This document shows, piece after piece, positions 1 through 5,099 of a stretch of DNA of 5,099 bases. Numbering within the stretch: the stretch's first letter is position 1; each line of letters opens with the position of its first letter. The notes under the pieces are model-generated. The model searched no databases and was not told where the DNA came from. It saw only the letters and a program-made list of their open reading frames with translations. Source of the DNA: Acidimicrobiia bacterium (lineage in GTDB: Bacteria > Actinomycetota > Acidimicrobiia > Acidimicrobiales > Poriferisodalaceae). The stretch lies in the NCBI GenBank assembly GCA_026983855.1, contig JALSTE010000046.1, positions 1 through 5,099 on the forward strand. The letters are read 5' to 3'. Made by a program: the position numbers and the translations under genes.

Positions 1-510
1 CAACCCCTCTACGTGGGAGACCACCTCTTCGGCGATGTCCACGTCACCAAGGACGTCCTCCGCTGGCGCACCGCCCTGGTCGCCCGGGAGCTGGAGCCCG
101 AGATCCGCGCCGCCCGGGCCTTCGCCCCCGAGGAGAGGCGTCTGGTGGCCCTCATGGAGCGCAAGACCCGGCTGGAACGCTCCCTGGCCCAGCACCGCAT
201 GATCCTGGTGGGCGCCCCCGAGGGCTCCGAGACCAGGTCCGACGCCAACCGGAAGGTCGAGGAGCTGACGGCGGAGCTCATCGGGGTCGACCGTGAGATC
301 GCCCCGCTGGCCCGAATGGCCGCCACCCTCGGCAACCCCCACTGGGGCCCCCTCATGAGGGCCGGCAACGACAAGAGTCTCTTCGCCCGCCAGGTCGAAC
401 GCTACGCCGACGTCTACACCTCACGGGTCTCGAACTTCCGATTCGAGACCCCCTTCGCCTACCTCCGGGCGGCCCACGGGTCACTCCCCCACGACCAGAC
501 CCCGGCCTGA
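1..510 (+). CDS. HAD-family purine 5'-nucleotidase, C-terminal part (5' end outside window)
   Basis: This is the last 169 residues of a HAD-IG 5'-nucleotidase, the family of cytosolic IMP/GMP 5'-nucleotidase (cN-II), which hydrolyses nucleoside monophosphates in the cytoplasm. The frame is open from base 1, and the first visible residues, LYVGDHLFGD, are the HAD motif IV with its two aspartates (visible residues 7 and 12). A GTG at 13 therefore cuts into this motif and is not the real start. Next comes WRTALVARELEPEI, a typical family segment, then a charged helical stretch (about 45-100) that probably forms a coiled coil. The C-terminus has the family signature QVERYADVYTSRVSNF followed by a FAYLRA and LPHD ending. 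The nucleophile motif DxDxT lies upstream, outside the window. The gene converges on the sulfur cluster and has no evident link with it. The family call is firm; the substrate is inferred. Confidence 0.92.
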   Translation, partial: QPLYVGDHLFGDVHVTKDVLRWRTALVARELEPEIRAARAFAPEERRLVALMERKTRLERSLAQHRMILVGAPEGSETRSDANRKVEELTAELIGVDREIAPLARMAATLGNPHWGPLMRAGNDKSLFARQVERYADVYTSRVSNFRFETPFAYLRAAHGSLPHDQTPA

Positions 511-514
511 CATC

Positions 515-536
515 CACCCCCGGATCGGCAGGGGTG
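515..536. terminator. Possible bidirectional hairpin between convergent genes
   Basis: The 28-base gap between two convergent stop codons contains a perfect 6-bp inverted repeat, CACCCC (515-520) and GGGGTG (531-536), with a 10-base loop. No T-tract follows on either strand, so it would be a weak or non-canonical terminator. Location is the main argument. Confidence 0.35.
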
Positions 537-538
537 CC

Positions 539-2143
539 TCAATCGAACTCGGGGAAGCTGACCAGGGGATCGCGGCCGATCTTGTCCACCAGGGCCACCT
601 CCCAGCTCAGGTACTCCCTCATGTGCTCCTCGGCCGCCCGTCCCTGGGCCCGGTCGTAGGGCTTGTACCAGACGTCGTCGACGGTGGTCAGGGGTCTGAT
701 CATCCCCGTCTCCGTCTCCCAACCGCCCTCCAACCAGGCCCGGGTACCGCCGCGGAGAACACGGATCTCGACCCCGGGCCACAGGGCGGCGGCGTCGTGG
801 GCCGCCCAGGAGGCCAGGGTGCCGTCAGAGGACGTGAAGACGAGCAGGGTCCCCTCCTCGATCCCCGGCTGGTCGGCCCCGAGGAGATCCCCGAGACGGG
901 ACCGGACGGTCCACCAGGCCCCGGGAACGTGTCCCCGGTCCCGATGGGAGAGGCTGGAACCCACGTCGATCACCACCGTGCGGGGGTCCCCCGTCCTCTC
1001 CGTCAGCTCGGCGTCCCCGATCTCCGCGACCGGGGGCGGGGACGGGACATCGGGGGGTTTCAGACCCAGGCCCGGCAGCGCCTCGGGATCGGAGAGCACG
1101 AAGGTGTCCCCCCAACCCAGCTGACGCAGCCACGAGGCGGTCATGTTGGCCCGGGTACCGTCGTCATCGAGGAGGACCAGACGGGCCCCGCGGGTGGCCA
1201 CGTACTCGTCGGTGGCCTGGACGAGCTGACCCCCCGGGGCGTTGGGCACCCCCTCCACATGACCGGCCCGGTACTCCTCGGGGCTGCGCACGTCGAGGAC
1301 CACGGTGGTCCGGTCGGGCTCGTCCAACCAGCCCCCGACGGTGGCGGTGTCGACGGTGCGCACCCCGAATCGGCGACCCACCCGGGCGGCGGCGGTGGCG
1401 GCCCGGGCCGCCACCTCGGGGCCGGGACGGGGAGCCACGGCGTCGGCCCCCCTCACGGTGTGGAGCCCGGCCAGCTCCCAGCCCATGGTCCCGTTCTCCA
1501 GGGCCAGAACCGGATTCTCCAGCCCGGCGTTGATCAGGGACTGGGCCCCGATGATGCTCCGGGTGCGCCCGGCGCAGTTGACCACCACCGTCGTCTCGGG
1601 ATCGGAGACCACCTGGCCCACACGGTGCACGAGCTCGGCCCCGGGACAGTCCAAGGCCGTGGGGATGCTCATACGCCGGAACTCCTCCAACGGTCGGGAA
1701 TCGAGGATCACCAGCTTCTCGCCGGCGGCGATCATCTCCGCCAGGCGTCGGGGCGGGACGTGGGGCGTTCCGTGGCGGGTCTCGACCAGCTCCCCGAAGG
1801 CCTTGGAGGGTACGTTCACCCCCCCGTACAGGAGGTGTCCGGCCTCCCGCCAGGCGCGGTTCCCCCCCTCCAGCACCGCCACCGAGGTCCAACCCAGTTC
1901 CCGGGCCCTGTGCGCCGCCCGAAGGGCCAGGTCCGAGCCGTCCCCGGCGTCACACCACACGATCGGGGTGGTGGAACGTGGTACCAGGGCTGGCAGACGT
2001 TGCTCCAGACGGGAGAGGGGTACGCACGAGGCGTGGAAGAGATGCTCACCGTGGAAGGCCCCCTGCTCCCGGGCGTCCAGCAGGGCCAGTTCCCCGGTGC
2101 CTCTCAGCCGAGTCGCCAGTTCCGAGGGGCTGATCGGCCTCAA
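539..2143 (-). CDS. Four-domain rhodanese sulfurtransferase
   Basis: A 534-residue cytosolic protein built from four rhodanese-like domains at about 1-105, 127-230, 261-355 and 373-480. Rhodaneses carry sulfane sulfur on a loop cysteine. Domain 1 has Cys64 (WCDAGDG) and domain 2 has Cys190 in a classic six-residue loop, CAGRTR. Domains 3 and 4 keep the fold markers (LDVRSPEEYRAGHVEGVPNA; VIDV and GHVPGA), but Asp near 326 and Thr/Ser near 437 replace the cysteine, so they are probably non-catalytic. The tail (about 485-534, with DDVWYKPYD and MREYLSWEVALVDKI) resembles the conserved end of this large rhodanese family. The start is a TTG whose T and G overlap the TGA of the dioxygenase gene upstream (TTGA), with no Shine-Dalgarno, which suggests translational coupling. 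Pairing with a cysteine-dioxygenase-like gene recurs in other bacteria. Physiological donor and acceptor are unknown. Confidence 0.9.
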   Translation of the reverse strand: MRPISPSELATRLRGTGELALLDAREQGAFHGEHLFHASCVPLSRLEQRLPALVPRSTTPIVWCDAGDGSDLALRAAHRARELGWTSVAVLEGGNRAWREAGHLLYGGVNVPSKAFGELVETRHGTPHVPPRRLAEMIAAGEKLVILDSRPLEEFRRMSIPTALDCPGAELVHRVGQVVSDPETTVVVNCAGRTRSIIGAQSLINAGLENPVLALENGTMGWELAGLHTVRGADAVAPRPGPEVAARAATAAARVGRRFGVRTVDTATVGGWLDEPDRTTVVLDVRSPEEYRAGHVEGVPNAPGGQLVQATDEYVATRGARLVLLDDDGTRANMTASWLRQLGWGDTFVLSDPEALPGLGLKPPDVPSPPPVAEIGDAELTERTGDPRTVVIDVGSSLSHRDRGHVPGAWWTVRSRLGDLLGADQPGIEEGTLLVFTSSDGTLASWAAHDAAALWPGVEIRVLRGGTRAWLEGGWETETGMIRPLTTVDDVWYKPYDRAQGRAAEEHMREYLSWEVALVDKIGRDPLVSFPEFD

Positions 2144-2769
2144 GGCCCGACCAGGGGTCGGGCCTCGCGAATGTCGGAGTGAGGGGGGAAGACCTTCCAG
2201 ACCCGATCCCCCTCGTGCCAGTAGCGCCGACCCGTCAACCGTTCCAGGGCCAGGCCGTAGAGGTGGAAGTTCATCGCCGCCCCGTCCAGGTGGATCGAGT
2301 GAAGGTCGTCGGGGAGCATCGCCACCCCGGTTCCCCTCTCCACCGTGAACTCCCCGCAGGGCACCGGCCCCCCCGGCCCGCCGTCGGGGTGGGGCTCACC
2401 GTGGGTGAAGAATCGGTTCACCTCACGGCCATCGAAGCCGACCACCACGGCCCAGGTGGTGTGATCGTGAACCGGCGTGGACGAGGCTCCCTCGGAGGAG
2501 TTGACGTAGAGGGCCAGGCGATCCCCCGCCCCCTGGGAGATGCGGTAGAGGCGGCTCCGTTGACGGGCCCCGGGTTCGGGGGCCGGAAACACCTGCCGGG
2601 AGAAAAGGTGCCGGTGTGACACCAGGGCCACCAGCCGATCCCTGATGGCCTCCACCCCGGCCCGGGTGACGCCCATGTCGGCCTCCAGCACCCCGATGTC
2701 GTTCATGGCGGACCGGACGGCCGCCGCCCTCTCCTCGGCGTGGGGATCGTGAACGAACGTGTCGACCAT
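2140..2769 (-). CDS. Cysteine dioxygenase-like thiol dioxygenase (cupin fold)
   Basis: A 209-residue protein of the CDO_I/COG5553 type, non-heme iron enzymes that add O2 to a thiol to form a sulfinate. The metal site is visible: His101 and His103 in PVHDHTTWAVVVG, and a third histidine at 157 in PDDLHSIH. Tyr75/Arg76 (RLYRIS) and GREVNRFF (114-121) are typical companions in the bacterial subgroup. Cysteine is the default substrate, but 3-mercaptopropionate or another small thiol cannot be excluded. The frame stays open upstream to 2967, but the extension lies over the repressor gene in another frame and is low-complexity Gly/Arg/Pro, so the ATG at 2769 is chosen. There is no Shine-Dalgarno; a TACGCT box six bases upstream suggests a leaderless transcript. 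The gene follows the repressor by 41 bases and overlaps the four-domain rhodanese by 4 bases. Confidence 0.88.
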   Translation of the reverse strand: MVDTFVHDPHAEERAAAVRSAMNDIGVLEADMGVTRAGVEAIRDRLVALVSHRHLFSRQVFPAPEPGARQRSRLYRISQGAGDRLALYVNSSEGASSTPVHDHTTWAVVVGFDGREVNRFFTHGEPHPDGGPGGPVPCGEFTVERGTGVAMLPDDLHSIHLDGAAMNFHLYGLALERLTGRRYWHEGDRVWKVFPPHSDIREARPLVGP

Positions 2770-2781
2770 GGGGGAAGCGTA
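2770..2781 (-). promoter_or_regulatory. Possible leaderless -10 box for the dioxygenase gene
   Basis: On the minus strand TACGCT (2781-2776) fits the TANNNT -10 pattern and ends six bases before the ATG at 2769, the spacing expected for a transcript starting at or next to the start codon. No convincing -35 is seen. The same hexamer sits seven bases before the repressor ATG. It would let this gene be expressed independently of the repressor gene, though read-through is also likely. Confidence 0.35.
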
Positions 2782-2810
2782 GTCCGTGGTCGTGGCGGTC
2801 CGGTCGGGGC

Positions 2811-3068
2811 TCAGCTCAGCTTCATGAACAACTCCTCGAGCTGGGCCACCTCCTCCGCGGGGGTGTCGCCCACCGCACACTGTCGGATTCCGGCGGCGAC
2901 CAGTTTGAACCCGGCCCGGTCCAGGGCGGCCTTGGCCGCCGCCAACTGGATGACGATGTCCCGACACTCCGCCCTCTGTTCCACCAGTTTCTCCAGGCCC
3001 CGGATCTGGCCCTCGACCCGTCGGAGGCGGTGGATCACATCCTGGCTGATGTCCTCGGGGAACTGCAT
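2811..3068 (-). CDS. CsoR/CstR-family transcriptional repressor, probable persulfide sensor
   Basis: An 85-residue all-helical repressor of the CsoR/RcnR/CstR family (DUF156). The conserved DNA-binding helix segment HRLRRVEGQIRGLEKLVE covers residues 13-30. The two family cysteines are Cys35 (AECRDIVIQL) and Cys64 (IRQCAVGD), 29 residues apart, the spacing shared by copper-sensing CsoR and persulfide-sensing CstR. Copper CsoR also needs a histidine four residues before the second cysteine; here that position is Gly60, and no His occurs after His13. The metal site is therefore incomplete, and with persulfide-handling neighbours a CstR-like role is inferred: sulfane sulfur would crosslink Cys35 and Cys64 between subunits and release DNA. 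It probably binds the palindrome at 3093-3108, controlling itself and the divergent operon. The start is the ATG at 3068, likely leaderless. Confidence 0.9.
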   Translation of the reverse strand: MQFPEDISQDVIHRLRRVEGQIRGLEKLVEQRAECRDIVIQLAAAKAALDRAGFKLVAAGIRQCAVGDTPAEEVAQLEELFMKLS

Positions 3069-3081
3069 GGGCCCGAGCGTA
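3069..3081 (-). promoter_or_regulatory. Possible leaderless -10 box for the repressor gene
   Basis: TACGCT (3081-3076 on the minus strand) lies seven bases before the ATG at 3068, with no Shine-Dalgarno between. A -35 at normal spacing would fall inside the palindrome at 3093-3108, so binding there would block this promoter too and give autoregulation. Confidence 0.4.
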
Positions 3082-3092
3082 CCCCCTTCCCC

Positions 3093-3108
3093 ATACCCCG
3101 GGGGGTAC
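3093..3108. promoter_or_regulatory. Candidate CsoR/CstR operator
   Basis: The palindrome TACCCCGGGGGGTA (3094-3107) has perfect 6-bp arms, TACCCC and GGGGTA, around a GG centre. This is the G/C-tract-with-TA-ends form described for CsoR-family operators. It ends one base before the plus-strand -35 box and covers the -35 zone of the repressor promoter. Another half-site-like TACCCCC lies at 3080-3086. Binding is inferred from position and symmetry. Confidence 0.7.
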
Positions 3109-3137
3109 TTGACGGGATCCTAAAATGTCCGTACAAT
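3109..3137 (+). promoter_or_regulatory. Strong sigma70-type promoter of the rhodanese / persulfide dioxygenase operon
   Basis: A -35 box TTGACG (3109-3114) and a -10 box TACAAT (3132-3137) are separated by exactly 17 bases, and each matches the consensus at five of six positions. It stands out from the GC-rich surroundings. Transcription should begin near 3144, leaving a leader of about 80 bases before the ATG at 3225. The candidate operator abuts the -35 box, as expected for repression by blocking polymerase. Confidence 0.75.
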
Positions 3138-3170
3138 CGGACTACTGCACAATTCCCGCTGCGGTACCCA

Positions 3171-3186
3171 CCTCTGCCCACAGGGG
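3171..3186 (+). other. Small hairpin in the 5' leader
   Basis: CCTCTG (3171-3176) and CAGGGG (3181-3186) form a 6-bp stem with one G-U pair and a CCCA loop, inside the predicted leader and about 20 bases before the ribosome-binding site. It matches no riboswitch I know. It could be chance in GC-rich sequence. Confidence 0.25.
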
Positions 3187-3206
3187 GGATCGCCTCCCGT
3201 CCGATC

Positions 3207-3213
3207 AGGAGAG
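3207..3213 (+). promoter_or_regulatory. Ribosome-binding site deciding the rhodanese start
   Basis: AGGAGAG lies 11 bases before the ATG at 3225. It supports this start over an upstream ATG at 3030 in the same open frame, which would lie on the opposite strand of the repressor gene and ahead of the promoter. Confidence 0.7.
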
Positions 3214-3224
3214 AACAACCCGAA

Positions 3225-3518
3225 ATGAGTCCCAAGTCCCTCCCCGTCAACGACTACGAGATCATCCTCCGCGAGGGGGGAACGATCATCGACGTACGCG
3301 AGAGCGACGAGATCGCCACCGGCACCCTGCCCGGCGCCGTCCACATCCCCCTGGGACAGATTCCCTCCCGGACCTCGGAGATCGACCCCACCCGACCGGT
3401 GGCCCTCCTGTGCCGCAGCGGGGCCCGTAGTGGCCAGGCGGCCGTGTACCTGGCCCAGTCCGGATTCCAAGAGGTCATCAACCTCGACGGCGGAATGCTG
3501 GCCTACAGCGGTGGCTGA
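3225..3518 (+). CDS. Single-domain rhodanese sulfurtransferase
   Basis: A 97-residue protein consisting of one rhodanese domain with no signal peptide, so probably cytosolic. The fold markers are IIDVRESDEIATGTLPGAVH (21-40), IPLGQI (41-46) and a C-terminal VINLDGGMLAY. The active-site loop is CRSGAR (63-68), with Cys63 as the sulfur-carrying nucleophile and Arg68 closing the loop, so it should be catalytically competent. The length matches GlpE-type single-domain rhodaneses. The start at 3225 is set by a good ribosome-binding site. It is the first gene after the strong operator-controlled promoter and is followed 70 bases later by the persulfide dioxygenase fusion. The likely role is moving sulfane sulfur between low-molecular-weight persulfides, thiosulfate and protein acceptors. 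The family call is firm; the donor is unknown. Confidence 0.92.
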   Translation: MSPKSLPVNDYEIILREGGTIIDVRESDEIATGTLPGAVHIPLGQIPSRTSEIDPTRPVALLCRSGARSGQAAVYLAQSGFQEVINLDGGMLAYSGG

Positions 3519-3553
3519 GCCCCCATTGCCCACGTTCGGGACTTTCGTTCAGC

Positions 3554-3559
3554 CATAAT
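3554..3559 (+). promoter_or_regulatory. Possible secondary -10 box before the persulfide dioxygenase
   Basis: CATAAT matches the -10 consensus at five of six positions in an AT-richer patch of the 70-base gap between the two plus-strand genes. No -35 lies at a proper distance; the nearest candidate, TTGCCC at 3526, is 22 bases away. Weak evidence only. Confidence 0.2.
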
Positions 3560-3588
3560 TCAAGTGTCTTCAAACCCGGGGTGAACCC

Positions 3589-4968
3589 ATGCTCTTCAAC
3601 CAGTACTACCTGGAATGCCTCTCACACGCCTCCTACCTCGTGGGCGATGAAACCACCGGCCGGGCGGTGGTCGTCGACCCCCAACGCGACATAGCGGAGT
3701 ACCTCGCCGACGCCGAGGCCCACGACATGTCCATCGAGCTGGTGATCGAGACCCACTTCCACGCCGATTTCCTGTCCGGACACCTGGAACTGGCCCGGGC
3801 CACGGGGGCCCGCATCGTCTACTCATCGGTGGCTCAGCCCGACTTCGAGTTCATGCCCGTGGCCGATGGCGAGGTCCATTCACTGGGCGAGGTCACCCTC
3901 GAGTTCCGTCACACCCCGGGCCACACCCCCGAGTCGATGAGCATCGTCATTCGCGAACACGCCGACGATGAGCATCCCTGGGGGGTCCTGACCGGGGACA
4001 CCCTGTTCATCGGCGACGTGGGGCGCCCCGATCTGCTGGCCTCCATCGGCTTCTCCCGTGAGGAGCTGGCCGACATGCTCTACCACAGTCTCCACGACAA
4101 GATCCTCACCCTGCCCGACCAGACCCGGGTCTATCCCGCCCACGGGGCCGGTTCGGCCTGCGGAAAGAATCTCTCGGAGGAGCTGTGGTCGACGATCGGG
4201 GATCAGCGGCGCACCAACTACGCCGTGGCGGCCCCCGATGAGGAGACCTTCATAGCCCTGGTCACCGAGGGGCAGCCCCCCGCCCCGGGCTACTTCGGCT
4301 ACAACGCCGACCTCAACCGCCGGAACCGCGAGTTGCTCGACGAGGGCACCCCACCCGAACCCATGACCTGGGATCAGATGGTCGAGGCCTGTGAACGGGG
4401 CGCCGTCCTCATCGACGGTCGGGACCCCGAGGAGTTCGCCACCGGGCACATCGCCGGGGCCGTGAACATCGGTCTGGACGGACGCTACGCCGAATTCGCC
4501 GGATCGGTGGTGCAGCCCCACGACGAGATCGTGCTCATGATCGAGCCTGGAGAGGAGCTCCAGGCCAAGAACCGGCTGGCACGCATCGGGTTCGATCGGG
4601 TCCTGGGTTACCTGGACAACCCCTTCGCGGCCATGATCGAGCACGCCGACCAGGTTCGCCGGGCCTCGCGTCTGACGGCCCCGGCCTTCGCCGAGATCCG
4701 GCCCGAACTCGGTGAGGTGCAACTGGTCGACGTGCGCAATCCCGGGGAGTTCGAGGGCGGGACCATCGAGGACGCCACCAACATCCCCGTGGGTCAGCTC
4801 CCCGGCCGGCTGAACGAGCTGGATCCGGAACGGTGCACGGTCGTGTTCTGCGCCGGGGGCTACCGCTCCTCCGTCGCCGCCTCCCTGCTGCGGCGGAACG
4901 GCTTCGACGACGTGTCCGACATCATCGGCGGCTACGAGGCCTGGCGCGAGCTGGTCCAACCCGCCTGA
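3589..4968 (+). CDS. Persulfide dioxygenase-rhodanese fusion (CstB-like)
   Basis: A 459-residue three-part enzyme. Residues 1 to about 215 are a metallo-beta-lactamase-fold persulfide dioxygenase of the ETHE1 type, which uses iron and O2 to oxidise glutathione- or other thiol-persulfides to sulfite. Iron ligands by homology are His56 (THFHAD), His112 (TPGHTPES) and Asp137 (LTGDTLF); the YPAHGAGSACGK loop carries His185 and Cys191. Residues about 258-350 are a rhodanese fold (LIDGRDPEEFATGHIAGAVN) whose catalytic loop reads IEPGEE without cysteine: a pseudo-rhodanese. Residues about 362-457 are an active-type rhodanese (VDVRNPGEFEGGTI) with Cys421 in CAGGYR. Length and domain order match S. 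aureus CstB, which links persulfide oxidation to sulfur transfer and makes thiosulfate. The ATG at 3589 follows GGGGTGA (3578-3584) by four bases, a closely spaced ribosome-binding site. It is probably co-transcribed with the preceding rhodanese. Confidence 0.93.
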   Translation: MLFNQYYLECLSHASYLVGDETTGRAVVVDPQRDIAEYLADAEAHDMSIELVIETHFHADFLSGHLELARATGARIVYSSVAQPDFEFMPVADGEVHSLGEVTLEFRHTPGHTPESMSIVIREHADDEHPWGVLTGDTLFIGDVGRPDLLASIGFSREELADMLYHSLHDKILTLPDQTRVYPAHGAGSACGKNLSEELWSTIGDQRRTNYAVAAPDEETFIALVTEGQPPAPGYFGYNADLNRRNRELLDEGTPPEPMTWDQMVEACERGAVLIDGRDPEEFATGHIAGAVNIGLDGRYAEFAGSVVQPHDEIVLMIEPGEELQAKNRLARIGFDRVLGYLDNPFAAMIEHADQVRRASRLTAPAFAEIRPELGEVQLVDVRNPGEFEGGTIEDATNIPVGQLPGRLNELDPERCTVVFCAGGYRSSVAASLLRRNGFDDVSDIIGGYEAWRELVQPA

Positions 4969-4971
4969 ACC

Positions 4972-4999
4972 CCCGGGTTCCGTCCCCCGCGATCCCCAC
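4972..4999. repeat. 28-bp direct repeat, copy 1
   Basis: This stretch begins CCCGGGTTCCG and ends GCGATCCCCAC. It is repeated 59 bases downstream with a single difference (T for C at the seventh base), and lies just past the stop codon of the persulfide dioxygenase. I saw no other copy in the window. Confidence 0.8.
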
Positions 5000-5030
5000 C
5001 GGTACACGCACCACCCCCGACACCACCCGA

Positions 5031-5058
5031 CCCGGGCTCCGTCCCCCGCGATCCCCAC
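5031..5058. repeat. 28-bp direct repeat, copy 2
   Basis: Matches copy 1 at 27 of 28 positions. Both copies begin with the palindrome CCCGGG and contain the tract GTCCCCCGCGATCCCC. The 31 bases between copies (5000-5030) are C/A-rich and unlike the repeat. Confidence 0.8.
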
Positions 5059-5091
5059 TGACACAGACTCCCTGAGCGGCACCGGCGCGAC

Positions 5092-5097
5092 TAGCCT
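5092..5097 (+). promoter_or_regulatory. Possible -10 box for a gene beyond the window
   Basis: TAGCCT fits the TANNNT -10 pattern at the very end of the window, after 120 bases with no plausible gene. If the next gene is leaderless, its start codon would lie just outside. No good -35 was found at 16-19 bases. Confidence 0.2.
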
Positions 5098-5099
5098 CC

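Noticed and set aside
13..15. GTG as start of a 165-residue gene
   Set aside because: The frame is open to base 1 and the HAD motif IV begins before this codon, so the gene is truncated by the window edge.
623..2182. 519-residue plus-strand open frame opposite the tetra-rhodanese
   Set aside because: Its translation is Gly/Pro/Arg-rich low-complexity with no recognisable domain. It lies antisense to a clear multi-domain protein and is a GC-rich shadow frame.
1305..2348. 347-residue plus-strand open frame
   Set aside because: Ser/Arg/Pro-rich with no motifs, and antisense to both the rhodanese and the dioxygenase genes.
2770..2967. N-terminal extension of the dioxygenase up to 2967
   Set aside because: The extra 66 residues are Gly/Arg/Pro-rich, overlap the repressor gene in another frame and lie outside the family's usual length.
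3030..3224. N-terminal extension of the single-domain rhodanese up to 3030
   Set aside because: It would run across the repressor start and the promoter itself; the ATG at 3225 has a good ribosome-binding site and gives the normal domain length.
3513..3554. GGCTGA (3513-3518) / TCAGCC (3549-3554) inverted repeat as a terminator between the plus-strand genes
   Set aside because: The 30-base loop is too large, there is no T-tract, and the two genes are functionally linked, so a terminator is not supported.
4972..5058. The 28-bp repeats as a CRISPR array
   Set aside because: Only two copies, no matching further units before the window edge, a C/A-rich low-complexity spacer and no cas genes.
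3880..5082. 400-residue minus-strand open frame opposite the persulfide dioxygenase fusion
   Set aside because: The opposite strand encodes intact catalytic motifs in three domains; this frame has no family features and arises from codon bias.

Overview
This is a high-GC window with long GC-rich codon-biased genes, few Shine-Dalgarno sites and two likely leaderless starts. That fits an actinobacterium. An Acidimicrobiia-like lineage is my guess, but no rRNA or taxonomic marker is present, so placement stays tentative.

Layout. Bases 1-510 (+) hold the C-terminal part of a HAD-family purine 5'-nucleotidase whose start lies outside the window. It converges on a three-gene minus-strand cluster read from 3068 down to 539: a CsoR/CstR-family repressor, a thiol (cysteine-type) dioxygenase of the cupin fold, and a 534-residue protein with four rhodanese domains. 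The last two genes overlap by 4 bases. Divergently, on the plus strand from 3225 to 4968, lie a 97-residue single-domain rhodanese and a 459-residue fusion of an ETHE1-type persulfide dioxygenase, a pseudo-rhodanese and an active-type rhodanese, the same domain order as CstB of Staphylococcus aureus. Bases 4969-5099 are non-coding and carry a 28-bp direct repeat and possibly the promoter of a next gene.

How it works together (inference). The five central genes look like one sulfur-stress regulon. The divergent spacer 3069-3224 contains a near-consensus promoter (TTGACG, 17 bp, TACAAT) directly abutted by a C/G-rich palindrome, TACCCCGGGGGGTA, of the kind bound by CsoR-family repressors. The repressor keeps both family cysteines but lacks the histidine used by copper-sensing CsoR, which points to sensing of persulfide or polysulfide, as in CstR. 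Derepression would make rhodaneses that carry sulfane sulfur, a dioxygenase that oxidises persulfide to sulfite, and a second dioxygenase acting on a small thiol such as cysteine. No sulfide:quinone oxidoreductase or sulfite exporter is seen in the window.
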